Assembly (NCBI GenBank): GCA_024742935.1
Contig: JANSXN010000008.1
Location: 1 to 58,455, forward strand
Source: Flavobacteriaceae bacterium
Lineage (GTDB): Bacteria; Bacteroidota; Bacteroidia; Flavobacteriales; Flavobacteriaceae
DNA: 58,455 nt
Reading direction: 5' to 3'
Shown here one piece after another: positions 1 to 8,519 of the stretch. Each line of letters opens with the position of its first letter. Position 1 is the stretch's first letter. The notes under the pieces are model-generated. The model made no database searches, was not told where the DNA came from, and saw nothing but the letters and a program-made list of their open reading frames with translations. The translations under genes were made by a program, and so were the position numbers.

Positions 1-1
1 A

Positions 2-547
2 AGGGCAAAATTTACAGTCACTTATCCAAGTAGTTTTATGTTGGTAGCAAGCATGAACCCCAGTCCCGGAGGGTATTTCAATGACCCGGATGCGCCAGTT
101 ACATCCTCACCGGCTGAAATGCAACGCTACTTAAGTAAAATCTCAGGACCTTTACTTGATCGTATTGACATACATATTGAAGTCAATCCTGTTCCTTTTG
201 AAAAACTCAGTGAGGAGCGTAAAGGAGAAAGCAGTGTTGTGATAAGAGAGCGTGTAGCTGTTGCAAGAGAAGTACAAACAAAGCGATTTCAGGATATTGA
301 TACCATTCACTACAATGCACAAATGGGTGTCAAACAAATCAGGGAGTTTTGTAAACTGGATGAGGCATCATTATCACAATTAAAAGTGGCTATGGAACGC
401 TTAAATCTTTCGGCAAGAGCTTATGACAGAATATTAAAAGTTGCCCGCACTATCGCAGACCTTGAAGGTAGTGAATCTATTGTGGGGAATCATATTTCAG
501 AAGCTATTCAATACCGCAGTCTCGATCGCGACGGCTGGTTTGGATAA
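2..547 (+). CDS. YifB/ComM-family Mg-chelatase-like AAA+ ATPase, C-terminal part
   Basis: The gene enters the window already open; the frame runs from base 2 to the TAA at 545-547, leaving about 181 residues. The piece begins inside the AAA+ core: the segment around FMLVASMNPSPGGYF matches the sensor region of Mg-chelatase subunit I-like proteins, followed by the LLDRIDIHIEV motif and the C-terminal helical lid (NLSARAYDRILKVARTIADL) typical of YifB/ComM. ComM is a hexameric helicase that helps branch migration during natural transformation; YifB homologues are otherwise poorly characterised. The Walker motifs lie upstream of the window, so ATPase competence cannot be judged. A 73-bp gap separates it from the next gene on the same strand. 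Confidence 0.9.
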   Translation, partial: RAKFTVTYPSSFMLVASMNPSPGGYFNDPDAPVTSSPAEMQRYLSKISGPLLDRIDIHIEVNPVPFEKLSEERKGESSVVIRERVAVAREVQTKRFQDIDTIHYNAQMGVKQIREFCKLDEASLSQLKVAMERLNLSARAYDRILKVARTIADLEGSESIVGNHISEAIQYRSLDRDGWFG

Positions 548-620
548 GCGTTAAATTGGTATTAAAAAGTTTTAATAGTCACATTTTAGACTATATTTAG
601 TTATCATTTAAAAGTACCTC

Positions 621-2162
621 ATGGAAATTTTAGACCAGTCACCAAAAATAGAATTAAGAAACCTTTTAGTTTCAGACTACATCGAATTGAAAAAATCGAT
701 GATTGAGTCTTACAATGGTATGCCTGAAGATTACTGGACGGAAAAGGAAATTAAAACTCTGCTTAAAAAATTTCCGCAAGGACAGCTCTGTATTGAAATT
801 GATGACCGCATTGTGGGCTGTGCCTTGAGTATTATAGTCGATTCATCAAAATATGATGATGACCATTCTTATACTCAGATAACGGGTAATTTCACTTTCA
901 ACACTCACTCAGAAAACGGTGATGTTTTGTATGGTATCGATGTATTTATTCACCCTGAATTCAGAGGATTGCGACTGGGAAGAAGATTGTATGAAGCCAG
1001 AAAAGAACTCTGTGAACAACTCAATTTACGTTCTATTGTTTTTGGTGGAAGAATTCCTAACTACAGCAAGTATGCTAAAGAGCTTACACCAAAACAATAT
1101 ATAGACAAGGTGAAACGCAAAGAAGTTGATGACCCTGTTTTGCTTTTTCAATTGGCCAATGATTTTCACGTAAGAAAAGTATTAAAAGGGTATCTTGATG
1201 GTGATAAAGAGTCCCTCGATTATGCAGTCCTGATGGAATGGAATAATATCTATTATGTGAAATCAAACAAAATTTTAGATTCCCAAAAGAAAGTTGTAAG
1301 ACTAGGGCTTGTACAATGGCAAATGCGACTGTTTAGGGATTTTGATTCTGTTGTAAATCAAATAGAGTTTTTTGTAGATGCCATTTCAGATTATCAAAGT
1401 GATTTTGTACTGTTTCCCGAGTTTTTCAATGCCCCGTTAATGGCAGACTTTAATAACCTTAAAGAATCTGAAGCCATTAGAAAATTATCAGAATATACAG
1501 AGCCTTTACTTGAAAAATTTAGGGAAATGGCTATTTCATACAATATCAATATCATCACAGGAAGTATGCCTTTAAAAAAAGATGATCATCTTTTCAACGT
1601 GGGCTATGTATGCCGGAGGGATGGCAGTTATGAACGCTATGAAAAACTTCATATCACCCCCGCTGAAGAATCTGCATGGGGTATCAAGGGTGGAAACAAA
1701 ATTAAAGCCATTGAGACAGATTGCGGTAAAATAGGTGTGCTCATTTGTTATGATGTAGAATTTCCTGAAATCTCAAGATTGCTCGCAGATGAAGGGATGA
1801 ATATATTATTTGTACCTTTTATGACAGATACCCAAAATGGGTATGAGCGTGTACGTAATTGCGCTAAAGCTCGAGCTATTGAAAATGAGTGTTATGTTGC
1901 CATCGCCGGCAATGTGGGTAATTTACCCAAAGTCAATAATATGGATATTCAGTATGCGCAGAGTGCAGTATTTACTCCATCAGACTTTGCTTTTCCTGTT
2001 AACGGAATTAAAGCAGAAGCCACTCCAAATACCGAGAGTACTCTTATTGCCGACGTTGATATGGATCTTTTAAAAGAACTACACAACTTTGGGAGTGTGA
2101 GAAATCTCAAGGACAGAAGAAAAGATTTGTATTCTCTTATTAAAAGAAAGGCTGCTAAATAA
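621..2162 (+). CDS. Bifunctional GNAT N-acetyltransferase / carbon-nitrogen hydrolase (nitrilase superfamily)
   Basis: This 513-residue protein fuses two enzymes. Residues about 10-210 form a GNAT acetyltransferase with the acetyl-CoA loop R115-G-L-R-L-G-R121. Residues about 226-500 form a nitrilase-superfamily amidase with the full Glu-Lys-Cys triad visible as E267 (LFPEFF), K342 (YEKLH) and C376 (LICYDVEFPE). The fusion is a known family, but substrates are not established; amide hydrolysis or acyl transfer to a small amine is inferred only from the folds. The ATG at 621 is the first start after the ComM-like stop. The 3' end overlaps the convergent aldehyde dehydrogenase by 8 bp. Confidence 0.9.
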   Translation: MEILDQSPKIELRNLLVSDYIELKKSMIESYNGMPEDYWTEKEIKTLLKKFPQGQLCIEIDDRIVGCALSIIVDSSKYDDDHSYTQITGNFTFNTHSENGDVLYGIDVFIHPEFRGLRLGRRLYEARKELCEQLNLRSIVFGGRIPNYSKYAKELTPKQYIDKVKRKEVDDPVLLFQLANDFHVRKVLKGYLDGDKESLDYAVLMEWNNIYYVKSNKILDSQKKVVRLGLVQWQMRLFRDFDSVVNQIEFFVDAISDYQSDFVLFPEFFNAPLMADFNNLKESEAIRKLSEYTEPLLEKFREMAISYNINIITGSMPLKKDDHLFNVGYVCRRDGSYERYEKLHITPAEESAWGIKGGNKIKAIETDCGKIGVLICYDVEFPEISRLLADEGMNILFVPFMTDTQNGYERVRNCAKARAIENECYVAIAGNVGNLPKVNNMDIQYAQSAVFTPSDFAFPVNGIKAEATPNTESTLIADVDMDLLKELHNFGSVRNLKDRRKDLYSLIKRKAAK

Positions 2163-3522
2163 ACCTTTTAAGCCATTTAATTTTATTTTTATAAGGCGCA
2201 TAACGCAATGGAATATCCAGCCAGTTGGCACGTTTTGTGATGGATTTTTTGTGTGAAAAAGTATCAAAGGTGTGTTTGCCGTGATAAGCTCCTATACCAC
2301 TGTTACCAACCCCTCCAAACGGGAGCTTGTCATTTATAAAATGCACTAAAGTATCATTAATCGTTCCGCCGCCAAAAGAATATTTTTGAATCAATTTTTC
2401 AGCAAATTTTCTTCGGGTACTAAAAATATAAACCGATAATGGATTGGGAAACTTTTTCAAAATCAAATCGATATCTTTTTCTGATTGATACACCAAAACC
2501 GGTAAAAGGGGACCAAAAATTTCATCCTGCATAATTTTACTGTTCAGTGAAGGATTGAGAATCACTGTGGGTGAAATATAGTTATCTTCAGGGTCTATTT
2601 CGCCGCCAATCACTACTTTCTCATGATCTATTAATGAAAGTAATCTCTTGTACTGCTTTTGGTTAATAATACGTGCAAAGTCTTTTGAGGACTTTGGGTT
2701 GTTGCCATAAAAACGTCTAATTTCTGCTTTTAAAGCGGTGATGAATGTCGATTTATTTTTTTCGTGCACCAGCACATAATCAGGTGCGATACAGGTTTGA
2801 CCCGCATTGATGAATTTGCCAAAGACAATGCGTTTAGCAGCAAGTTTCACTTTTGCAGTTTCATCAACAATTGTTGGGTTTTTACCTCCCAATTCCAGCG
2901 TTGCCGGTGTGAGGTGTTCTGCAATAGCTCTAGCAACAATGCGACCTACCGGTACACTTCCAGTAAAAAACACATAATCCCATTTGTGGTAAAGCAATTC
3001 TTGAGAAACCTCCACTCCTCCTTGAACGATTGCCACATGATTTTTTTGAAAAACACTGTTTATTATTTCTTCAAGAATCTGTGCAGTATGAGGCGCATGT
3101 TCGCTGGGCTTAATAACCGCTGTGTTTCCAGCTGCAATGGCACCTATTAGGGGTGATAAAACCAATTGGAATGGATAATTCCAAGGAGCAATGATTAAAA
3201 CCGTTCCATAAGGTTGTGAGTAAATGAAATCCCCGGAAGGAAAATTTAACAAGGAAGATGCTACACGTTTTGGTTTTGACCACTGTCTGATATTTTTTAT
3301 TGCCAGTCTAAGTTCTTTGGCAACGATCGCGGTCTCTGTCGCAACACTTTCAAATTTAGGCTTTTTGAAATCTTTATAAAGCGCCTCACAAATAGAATTC
3401 TCTTTCCTTTTAATTGTTTGTAGTAATTTTTTTAACAGCTGTTTTCTAAAATCAACATCCTTTGTTTTTCCGGTTTGGAAAAAGTCGTGTTGGCTTTTTA
3501 GAAGTTCAGGAATTTGATACAC
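2155..3522 (-). CDS. Aldehyde dehydrogenase family protein (ALDH3-like, short form)
   Basis: A 455-residue NAD(P)-dependent aldehyde dehydrogenase. Visible catalytic features are N115 in APWNYPF, E210 in LELGGKNP and the nucleophile C244 in GQTCIAPDY. The length and the missing N-terminal extension place it with class 3-like enzymes that oxidise fatty or aromatic aldehydes to acids; the true substrate is not shown by context. It is transcribed alone, convergent with the GNAT-nitrilase gene (8-bp overlap) and divergent from the DUF2891 operon across a 233-bp region containing two perfect inverted repeats. Confidence 0.93.
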   Translation of the reverse strand: MYQIPELLKSQHDFFQTGKTKDVDFRKQLLKKLLQTIKRKENSICEALYKDFKKPKFESVATETAIVAKELRLAIKNIRQWSKPKRVASSLLNFPSGDFIYSQPYGTVLIIAPWNYPFQLVLSPLIGAIAAGNTAVIKPSEHAPHTAQILEEIINSVFQKNHVAIVQGGVEVSQELLYHKWDYVFFTGSVPVGRIVARAIAEHLTPATLELGGKNPTIVDETAKVKLAAKRIVFGKFINAGQTCIAPDYVLVHEKNKSTFITALKAEIRRFYGNNPKSSKDFARIINQKQYKRLLSLIDHEKVVIGGEIDPEDNYISPTVILNPSLNSKIMQDEIFGPLLPVLVYQSEKDIDLILKKFPNPLSVYIFSTRRKFAEKLIQKYSFGGGTINDTLVHFINDKLPFGGVGNSGIGAYHGKHTFDTFSHKKSITKRANWLDIPLRYAPYKNKIKWLKRFI

Positions 3523-3553
3523 CTTTTCTGTTTTTAGATATGCATTCTTTTGC

Positions 3554-3567
3554 TTAGCTTTAGCTAA
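3554..3567. repeat. Inverted repeat TTAGCT-TT-AGCTAA upstream of the aldehyde dehydrogenase
   Basis: Perfect 6-bp arms with a 2-bp spacer lie 32 bp before the aldehyde dehydrogenase start. On the minus strand the repeat overlaps a TATTTTAG stretch resembling the -7 box, so it could be an operator. Function is inferred from position only. Confidence 0.35.
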
Positions 3568-3648
3568 AATACGTATAACTCCTTTAAACTTTTTTTAATT
3601 GGCTAAAAAATGGCTCTTTTGCACTTGTTTTTGTCCTTTTTTCATTCG

Positions 3649-3662
3649 ATAGCTGCAGCTAT
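3649..3662. repeat. Perfect 14-bp palindrome ATAGCTGCAGCTAT
   Basis: A perfect dyad in the divergent intergenic region between the aldehyde dehydrogenase and the DUF2891-oxoprolinase operon. It shares the AGCT core with the repeat at 3554-3567. A regulator-binding site is plausible; no regulator gene lies next to it. Confidence 0.4.
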
Positions 3663-3755
3663 GCAACTCAAAAAAGCATTCAAACGACCACAAAATAGTT
3701 CATTTTCGCTTCAATCAAAAAAGTTTAAATGAGTTAAATTAAAAAATTGAAATCG

Positions 3756-4889
3756 ATGTTAAAAAAACAGATGCTACTTTTTCTGATATTAAGCTTTATG
3801 GCTTGCACCGAAAAAGAACAAAAAAAAGAAAAAACTACTTCTGAAGCTACCTCAGAAATTAAGACAAGCTCAGCTCCCAACTTCAATGAGGCTGAAGCTA
3901 CAAGTCTTCTAAAACTACCTTTAAAGTGTATTGATCAACAATATCCTTATAAACCCGGAACTGTTTTAGAGTCTGAAAACGATTTGAAACCTCCCAAAGA
4001 ACATTTCCCTGTGTTTTATGGCTGTTTTGATTGGCATAGTGCCGTGCATGGCTATTGGTCGATGATTACCCTCATCAAAACTTTTCCAGAAATGGAGGAT
4101 GCAAATCGTGTAAAAGAAATATTAAAAACCACCCTTACAAAAGAAAACATGCTTGTTGAAACCGCTTTTTTTGAACGCAGTGTCAACGCATCTTTTGAAC
4201 GCACCTATGGCTGGAACTGGTTTTTAAAACTCGCTGAAGAACTTTATACATGGGATGATCCCCTTGGACAAGAACTCTATCAAAACGTTGAACCCCTGGC
4301 CGATTTGTTTGTGGAGCGCTACAAAGAGTTTTTGCCTAAATTGGTTTACCCCATCAGGGTGGGTGAGCATACCAATACAGCTTTTGGTCTCACCTTTGCT
4401 TATGATTATGCTGTTACTACAGGTGATAACGCACTTCGTGACCTGATAAAATCCCGTGCAAAAGAATTCTATTTTGATGATGAAAATTGTCCTATTAATT
4501 GGGAACCCAGCGGTTTTGATTTCCTTTCGCCATGTTTTGAAGAAATCAATATCATGCGTCGTGTTTTAGACAAAGACGAATTTCTGCCCTGGCTGGATAG
4601 GTTTATGCCTCAACTTAAAGATAAAAGCTACTTGCTTGAAGTGGGCCAAGTGAGTGATCGCGAGGATGGCAAACTGGTGCATCTGGATGGTTTAAACTTC
4701 AGTAGAGCATGGAGTCTATATGCTTTGGCTAATGGATATGAAGACTATGAACACTTAAAAAATGTAGCTCACGGGCATATGAATTATTCTCTGCCCAATT
4801 TGGTTGATGACAGTTATGAGGGTGGACATTGGTTGGGAAGTTTTGCCATTTATTCTCTTTTACAACTACAGGATGAAGCTACTCAATAA
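3756..4889 (+). CDS. DUF2891 family lipoprotein
   Basis: I recognise the DUF2891 family by FYGCFDWHSAVHGYW, ERTYGWNWFLKLAEEL, YPIRVGEHTNTAFGL and WEPSGFDFLSPC. The family has no established function; repeated Trp/His/Asp motifs in helical segments suggest an alpha-helical barrel enzyme fold, which is inference. The N-terminus is a lipoprotein signal ending in SFMAC, with the lipid-modified Cys at residue 17, so it should sit on the periplasmic or outer face of an envelope membrane. I prefer the ATG at 3756; an in-frame TTG lies three codons upstream at 3747. The 3' end overlaps the transporter start by 17 bp, so both are likely co-transcribed with the 5-oxoprolinase genes. Confidence 0.85.
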   Translation: MLKKQMLLFLILSFMACTEKEQKKEKTTSEATSEIKTSSAPNFNEAEATSLLKLPLKCIDQQYPYKPGTVLESENDLKPPKEHFPVFYGCFDWHSAVHGYWSMITLIKTFPEMEDANRVKEILKTTLTKENMLVETAFFERSVNASFERTYGWNWFLKLAEELYTWDDPLGQELYQNVEPLADLFVERYKEFLPKLVYPIRVGEHTNTAFGLTFAYDYAVTTGDNALRDLIKSRAKEFYFDDENCPINWEPSGFDFLSPCFEEINIMRRVLDKDEFLPWLDRFMPQLKDKSYLLEVGQVSDREDGKLVHLDGLNFSRAWSLYALANGYEDYEHLKNVAHGHMNYSLPNLVDDSYEGGHWLGSFAIYSLLQLQDEATQ

Positions 4890-6099
4890 GATAGGCCCGG
4901 GACCCCTTGTAGCTGCTGCATTTATAGGGCCGGGAACGGTTACTGTCTGTACTTTAGCGGGTGTGAAATTTGGTTTCACGCTCCTTTGGGCAATGGGGCT
5001 CTCTATTATTGCTACTTTGGTGCTTCAGGAAATGACGGTTCGTCTGGGGCTTGTTCATGGAAAAGGCTTGGCTGAGACAGTCAAAAGTCAAATTAAAATT
5101 CGGGCATTGAAAATAATTGGAATTGTTTTAATCTTAAGTGCCATTGTAATTGGAAACGGTGCTTACGAAGCCGGAAACATTAGTGGAGGAGTGCTTGGAC
5201 TGGAGACTTTTTTTGAGAAAAGTACTCTTTCACTACTTCATTTTGAAATCAATTATTTGAGTATTCTAATAGGAGTCATCGCTTTTTTATTGCTTTTTAT
5301 TGGAAAATATAAAATCATAGAACGTGCTTTGGTGAGTTTGGTTATTTTAATGAGTGTTTCTTTTTTGATAGCAGCCATCCTCACAAAACCCGATATTCTT
5401 TTACTTTTCAAGAGTTTATTTCTTCCTAAAGTTCCCGATGAGGGATTCCTTACCATTATTGCTTTAGTGGGTACCACTGTGGTGCCTTATAATTTATTTT
5501 TACACGCCGCCTTGGTGAGAGAAAAGTGGAGCACTGTCAAAGAACTAAAAATTGCTAAAACAGATAGTTTTGTTGCCATTATACTTGGTGGAATTGTATC
5601 TATGGGAATCATCGTTTGTGGGGCAGCCATTCAGGGATCTGAAGTTACAAATGCTGCTGATTTAGCTCAAGGCTTGCAACCACTTTATGGTGAGTTTGCC
5701 ACTTACTTTCTAAGCATAGGGTTGTTTGCTGCCGGAATCAGTTCGGCGATAACGGCTCCACTTGCAGCAGCTTATGTAAGCAAAGAATGTTTTGGATGGA
5801 AAGGCGGTATGAATTCTTTTAAATTCAGGATGGTATGGATGTTTATTCTTATTTTAGGAATTTTAATTTCTTCCCTAGGTTTCAGACCTATTGAAATTAT
5901 CACCTTTGCTCAAGTTGCAAATGGTATTTTATTGCCTGTTGTTGCAGGTTTTTTACTTTGGGTGATGAATAAAAAAGAACTATTGGGGAATTATAAAAAC
6001 TCGGTTTTTCAAAATGTTTTAGGAGTTTTGATTGTTTTGACGACTTTGGTTTTAAGCTTTAGAAGTTTAGACAGGGTATTTCAATGGAACTTATTTTAA
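4873..6099 (+). CDS. Nramp-family-like transporter of the 5-oxoprolinase operon, lacking metal-site residues
   Basis: A 408-residue, roughly 11-helix membrane protein of the Nramp family. The start at 4873 gives the usual short N-terminus before helix 1 (IGPGPLVAAAFIGPGTVTV); an upstream in-frame ATG at 4804 would overlap the previous gene more. In true Mn/Fe Nramps helix 1 carries Asp-Pro-Gly-Asn and helix 6 carries Met-Pro-His. Here helix 1 reads G19-P-G-T22 and helix 6 reads V204-P-Y-N207, so the side chains that coordinate metal are absent. Bacillus subtilis has a comparable Nramp homologue (ycsG) beside ycsF-kipI-kipA, the same enzyme set that follows here with a 1-bp gap. Transport of 5-oxoproline or a related solute is an inference; Mn/Fe uptake looks unlikely. 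Confidence 0.88.
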   Translation: MKLLNKIGPGPLVAAAFIGPGTVTVCTLAGVKFGFTLLWAMGLSIIATLVLQEMTVRLGLVHGKGLAETVKSQIKIRALKIIGIVLILSAIVIGNGAYEAGNISGGVLGLETFFEKSTLSLLHFEINYLSILIGVIAFLLLFIGKYKIIERALVSLVILMSVSFLIAAILTKPDILLLFKSLFLPKVPDEGFLTIIALVGTTVVPYNLFLHAALVREKWSTVKELKIAKTDSFVAIILGGIVSMGIIVCGAAIQGSEVTNAADLAQGLQPLYGEFATYFLSIGLFAAGISSAITAPLAAAYVSKECFGWKGGMNSFKFRMVWMFILILGILISSLGFRPIEIITFAQVANGILLPVVAGFLLWVMNKKELLGNYKNSVFQNVLGVLIVLTTLVLSFRSLDRVFQWNLF

Positions 6100-6100
6100 A

Positions 6101-6835
6101 ATGAAATACAACATTGACATCAATGCAGATTTGGGTGAGGGTTTTCCTTATGATGAAGCAATCATGCCCTTAATTTCATCTTGTAGTATTGCTTGTGGAG
6201 GTCATTATGGTGATGAAAATTCCATTAGAAAGGCTATTCAATTGGCAAAAATGTTTGGAGTTAAAGTGGGCGCACACCCTTCTTTTCCAGATACCAAAAA
6301 CTTTGGTAGAAAGGTGATCAAAATAGAAGAGGAAGATTTGTATGAGAGTTTGGTGAACCAAATGCAAACGTTTTTAAGGATTTGCTATGAAGAGGGTGAA
6401 AAAATTAATCACATCAAACTCCACGGTGCCTTATATAATCTTGCTGCAATTGATGGAACCGTCGCCGGCATCGTTATTCAATCGTTTCTTGATGTATGTC
6501 CAGAAACCACTGTTTATCTTCCCGGAAATTCAGTTTTCTTTGTTTTAGCAAAAGATAAAGTAAGCACAAAGCCAGAAGCCTTTATAGACCGAAGTTATAC
6601 AGATGAAGGGTTTTTGGTTTCCAGAACACATCCCGGTGCTCTGCTGGAATCACCTGAAAAATGCCTGAACCAACTGATTGAATTGGTCACATCAAAAAGG
6701 GTTACCACACTTTCGGGAAAGCAATTACCAATCCACGCCGAAACCTATTGCATACACGGTGATCATCCAAATTCAGTATCTATTTTGAAGTACTTACATC
6801 AACATTTAAAAAAACATTCTATAGAAATTGAATGA
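6101..6835 (+). CDS. pxpA: 5-oxoprolinase subunit PxpA (LamB/YcsF family)
   Basis: A 244-residue LamB/YcsF protein. The start (INADLGEGFPYDEAIMP) and the motifs SCSIACGGHYGD, GVKVGAHPSFPD, HIKLHGALYN and CIHGDHPNS are the family's conserved blocks. PxpA works with PxpB and PxpC to hydrolyse 5-oxo-L-proline (pyroglutamate) to glutamate using ATP in the cytoplasm. It starts one base after the transporter stop and overlaps pxpB by 8 bp, which supports one translationally coupled operon. Confidence 0.96.
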   Translation: MKYNIDINADLGEGFPYDEAIMPLISSCSIACGGHYGDENSIRKAIQLAKMFGVKVGAHPSFPDTKNFGRKVIKIEEEDLYESLVNQMQTFLRICYEEGEKINHIKLHGALYNLAAIDGTVAGIVIQSFLDVCPETTVYLPGNSVFFVLAKDKVSTKPEAFIDRSYTDEGFLVSRTHPGALLESPEKCLNQLIELVTSKRVTTLSGKQLPIHAETYCIHGDHPNSVSILKYLHQHLKKHSIEIE

Positions 6836-7553
6836 ATTTCCTGTCATAAAACCCTTTGGAGAGCAAGCTGTTTTGCTGGAATGGAACAATGAAATTTCCT
6901 TTTCCACACATAAGGAAGTGATGGGGTATAAGAAATTCATTGATTCTAATTATCAATCGATACTTATTGAAACAGTCCCGACCTATTGTTCACTGGCAAT
7001 TTATTTTAAAGATAAATCCGTAAAAGAAGAATTCATATCTGTATTAAAATCAGGAATTCTATTTTCTGAGACCATTCAAAAAAAGCAAAATATAATTCAA
7101 ATACCGGTGTGTTATGATTTGGAATTTGGATTGGATTTAGCTGAAATGGCTGAAAAACTCAAAATAGCTATTGACGAGATTATCTCACGACATACAACAC
7201 CAGAGTATTCTGTATATTTCTTGGGCTTTTTACCCGGGTTTCCCTATTTAGGAGGGCTTGACACTAAAATTGCGTTTCCGCGAAAAGCGACACCCAGACA
7301 AAAGATTTCGAAAGGCTCTGTGGGTATTGCAGGGTTTCAAACGGGAATTTACACGGTTGATTCTCCCGGTGGTTGGAACATTATTGGACGCAGCCCATTG
7401 CAATTTTTTGATGTTACTCAATCAACTCCTTGTTTGATGTCGTCTGGTGATGTGGTGCGGTTTTATGCAATTTCGCGAAAGCGTTTTGATGAAATTAGCA
7501 AAGAGGTAGCAAATAAAACCTATAAAGTGAGAATGGAGGTGCGAGATGTTTAA
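6828..7553 (+). CDS. pxpB: 5-oxoprolinase subunit PxpB (KipI family)
   Basis: A 241-residue carboxyltransferase domain protein of the KipI family, recognisable from PVIKPFGEQAVLLEW, YFLGFLPGFPYLGGL, PRKATPRQKISKGSVGIAG and SPGGWNIIGRSP. It forms the 5-oxoprolinase complex with PxpA and PxpC; the name KipI comes from inhibition of KinA in Bacillus. The start is a TTG at 6828, overlapping the pxpA stop by 8 bp. The only nearby ATG (6832) is out of frame, and the TTG gives the normal N-terminus. It overlaps pxpC by 8 bp. Confidence 0.95.
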   Translation: MNEFPVIKPFGEQAVLLEWNNEISFSTHKEVMGYKKFIDSNYQSILIETVPTYCSLAIYFKDKSVKEEFISVLKSGILFSETIQKKQNIIQIPVCYDLEFGLDLAEMAEKLKIAIDEIISRHTTPEYSVYFLGFLPGFPYLGGLDTKIAFPRKATPRQKISKGSVGIAGFQTGIYTVDSPGGWNIIGRSPLQFFDVTQSTPCLMSSGDVVRFYAISRKRFDEISKEVANKTYKVRMEVRDV

Positions 7554-8385
7554 GGTTTTAAAGCCGGGTTTACAAACTACCTATCAGGATATGGGAAGGT
7601 TTGGATATAGAGAAATGGGAGTACCCCTCAGCGGGGCCATGGATCAAAATCTGGCCGGTTTTGCTAACTCTCTTTTTAACAATCAACGGAATGCTGTGGT
7701 CATTGAGTTTACAGTTATTGGACCGCTGCTTGAGGTTTTGGAAAACGTTGAGGTAGCTATATGTGGAATGGGGTTGAAACCGCTATGTGACAATCAACCC
7801 CTCCCTATAAATCAAAAAGTAGTACTTCAAAAAGGGCAACAATTAAAAGTGGGTTCTTTAGGAGAAAGTATGCGAGGCTATATGGCAGTTTCAGGCGGGT
7901 TTGATGTGGTAAGTGTTTTGGGAAGTTGCAGTTATTACCCTAGTTTAAGTATCCCAAAAATCGAAAGAGGGAGTCTTTTAAAAATGAAAAGGGAGAAATC
8001 AAAAAGCAGCGATTTAAACATACCCACTTTTGATTTTGACTTTTACAATAACAAAAGTATAAAAGTTGCCAAAGGCCCCGAATTTGAATTGCTGGGTGAA
8101 GAATTAAAACAAGAGCTTTTTAAGACAAATTTTAAAATAAACCCACAAAGCAATCGAATGGCAACATTATTTGATAAAGGTATTTCAATGGGGGTCAAAG
8201 AAATCATCACAGCACCGGTACAACCGGGAACGGTACAGTTAACACCTTCTGGTAGTTTGGTTGTTTTGATGCGAGACGCACAAGCTACCGGTGGCTACGG
8301 CAGGATATTTCAATTAACACCAGATGCCATAAACCTTTTAGCTCAGAAACCTACGGGATTAACAATAAAATTTAAGGTTTTTTGA
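7546..8385 (+). CDS. pxpC: 5-oxoprolinase subunit PxpC (KipA/biotin-dependent carboxyltransferase-like)
   Basis: A 279-residue KipA-type carboxyltransferase domain. The N-terminus (FKVLKPGLQTTYQDMGRFG) and VPLSGAMDQ, RGYMAVSGGFDV, GTVQLTPSGSLVVLMRDAQ and GGYGRI are the family's marks. It completes the ATP-dependent 5-oxoprolinase. The ATG at 7546 lies inside the end of pxpB and has a GGAGGT Shine-Dalgarno sequence at 7535-7540, unusually clear for this genome. The length is slightly short for the family but all blocks are present. It ends the operon. Confidence 0.95.
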   Translation: MFKVLKPGLQTTYQDMGRFGYREMGVPLSGAMDQNLAGFANSLFNNQRNAVVIEFTVIGPLLEVLENVEVAICGMGLKPLCDNQPLPINQKVVLQKGQQLKVGSLGESMRGYMAVSGGFDVVSVLGSCSYYPSLSIPKIERGSLLKMKREKSKSSDLNIPTFDFDFYNNKSIKVAKGPEFELLGEELKQELFKTNFKINPQSNRMATLFDKGISMGVKEIITAPVQPGTVQLTPSGSLVVLMRDAQATGGYGRIFQLTPDAINLLAQKPTGLTIKFKVF

Positions 8386-8485
8386 ACTATATGATATCTT
8401 TTCATAAATAGGGGTTTTTCCTTTTTTTTATCTCAGTGTTTTCCCCTTTTTTTAAATTTTAAGTTATTTGATTGTTTCATTTAAT

Positions 8486-8493
8486 TAGATTTG
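8486..8493 (+). promoter_or_regulatory. Candidate -7 box TAGATTTG for the signalling cassette
   Basis: An exact TAnnTTTG match 26 bp before the ATG at 8520. A TTTG lies upstream at 8467-8470 but with 15 instead of 19 bases between, so the -33 element is weak. Confidence 0.45.
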
Positions 8494-8519
8494 TGTTATA
8501 ACTAATAAAATCAATCCAT

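Noticed and set aside
2764-3150. Plus-strand open frame of 128 codons inside the aldehyde dehydrogenase gene
   Set aside because: It is antisense to a gene with full catalytic motifs and its protein has no recognisable features.
4804-4872. Upstream ATG for the Nramp-like gene
   Set aside because: It would add 23 residues read inside the DUF2891 gene and not found in the family; the ATG at 4873 fits helix 1 better.
8386-8519. Terminator candidate AGGGG...CCCCT with T-run after pxpC
   Set aside because: The stem is only about 5 bp with a loop of nearly 30 bases, too weak to call.
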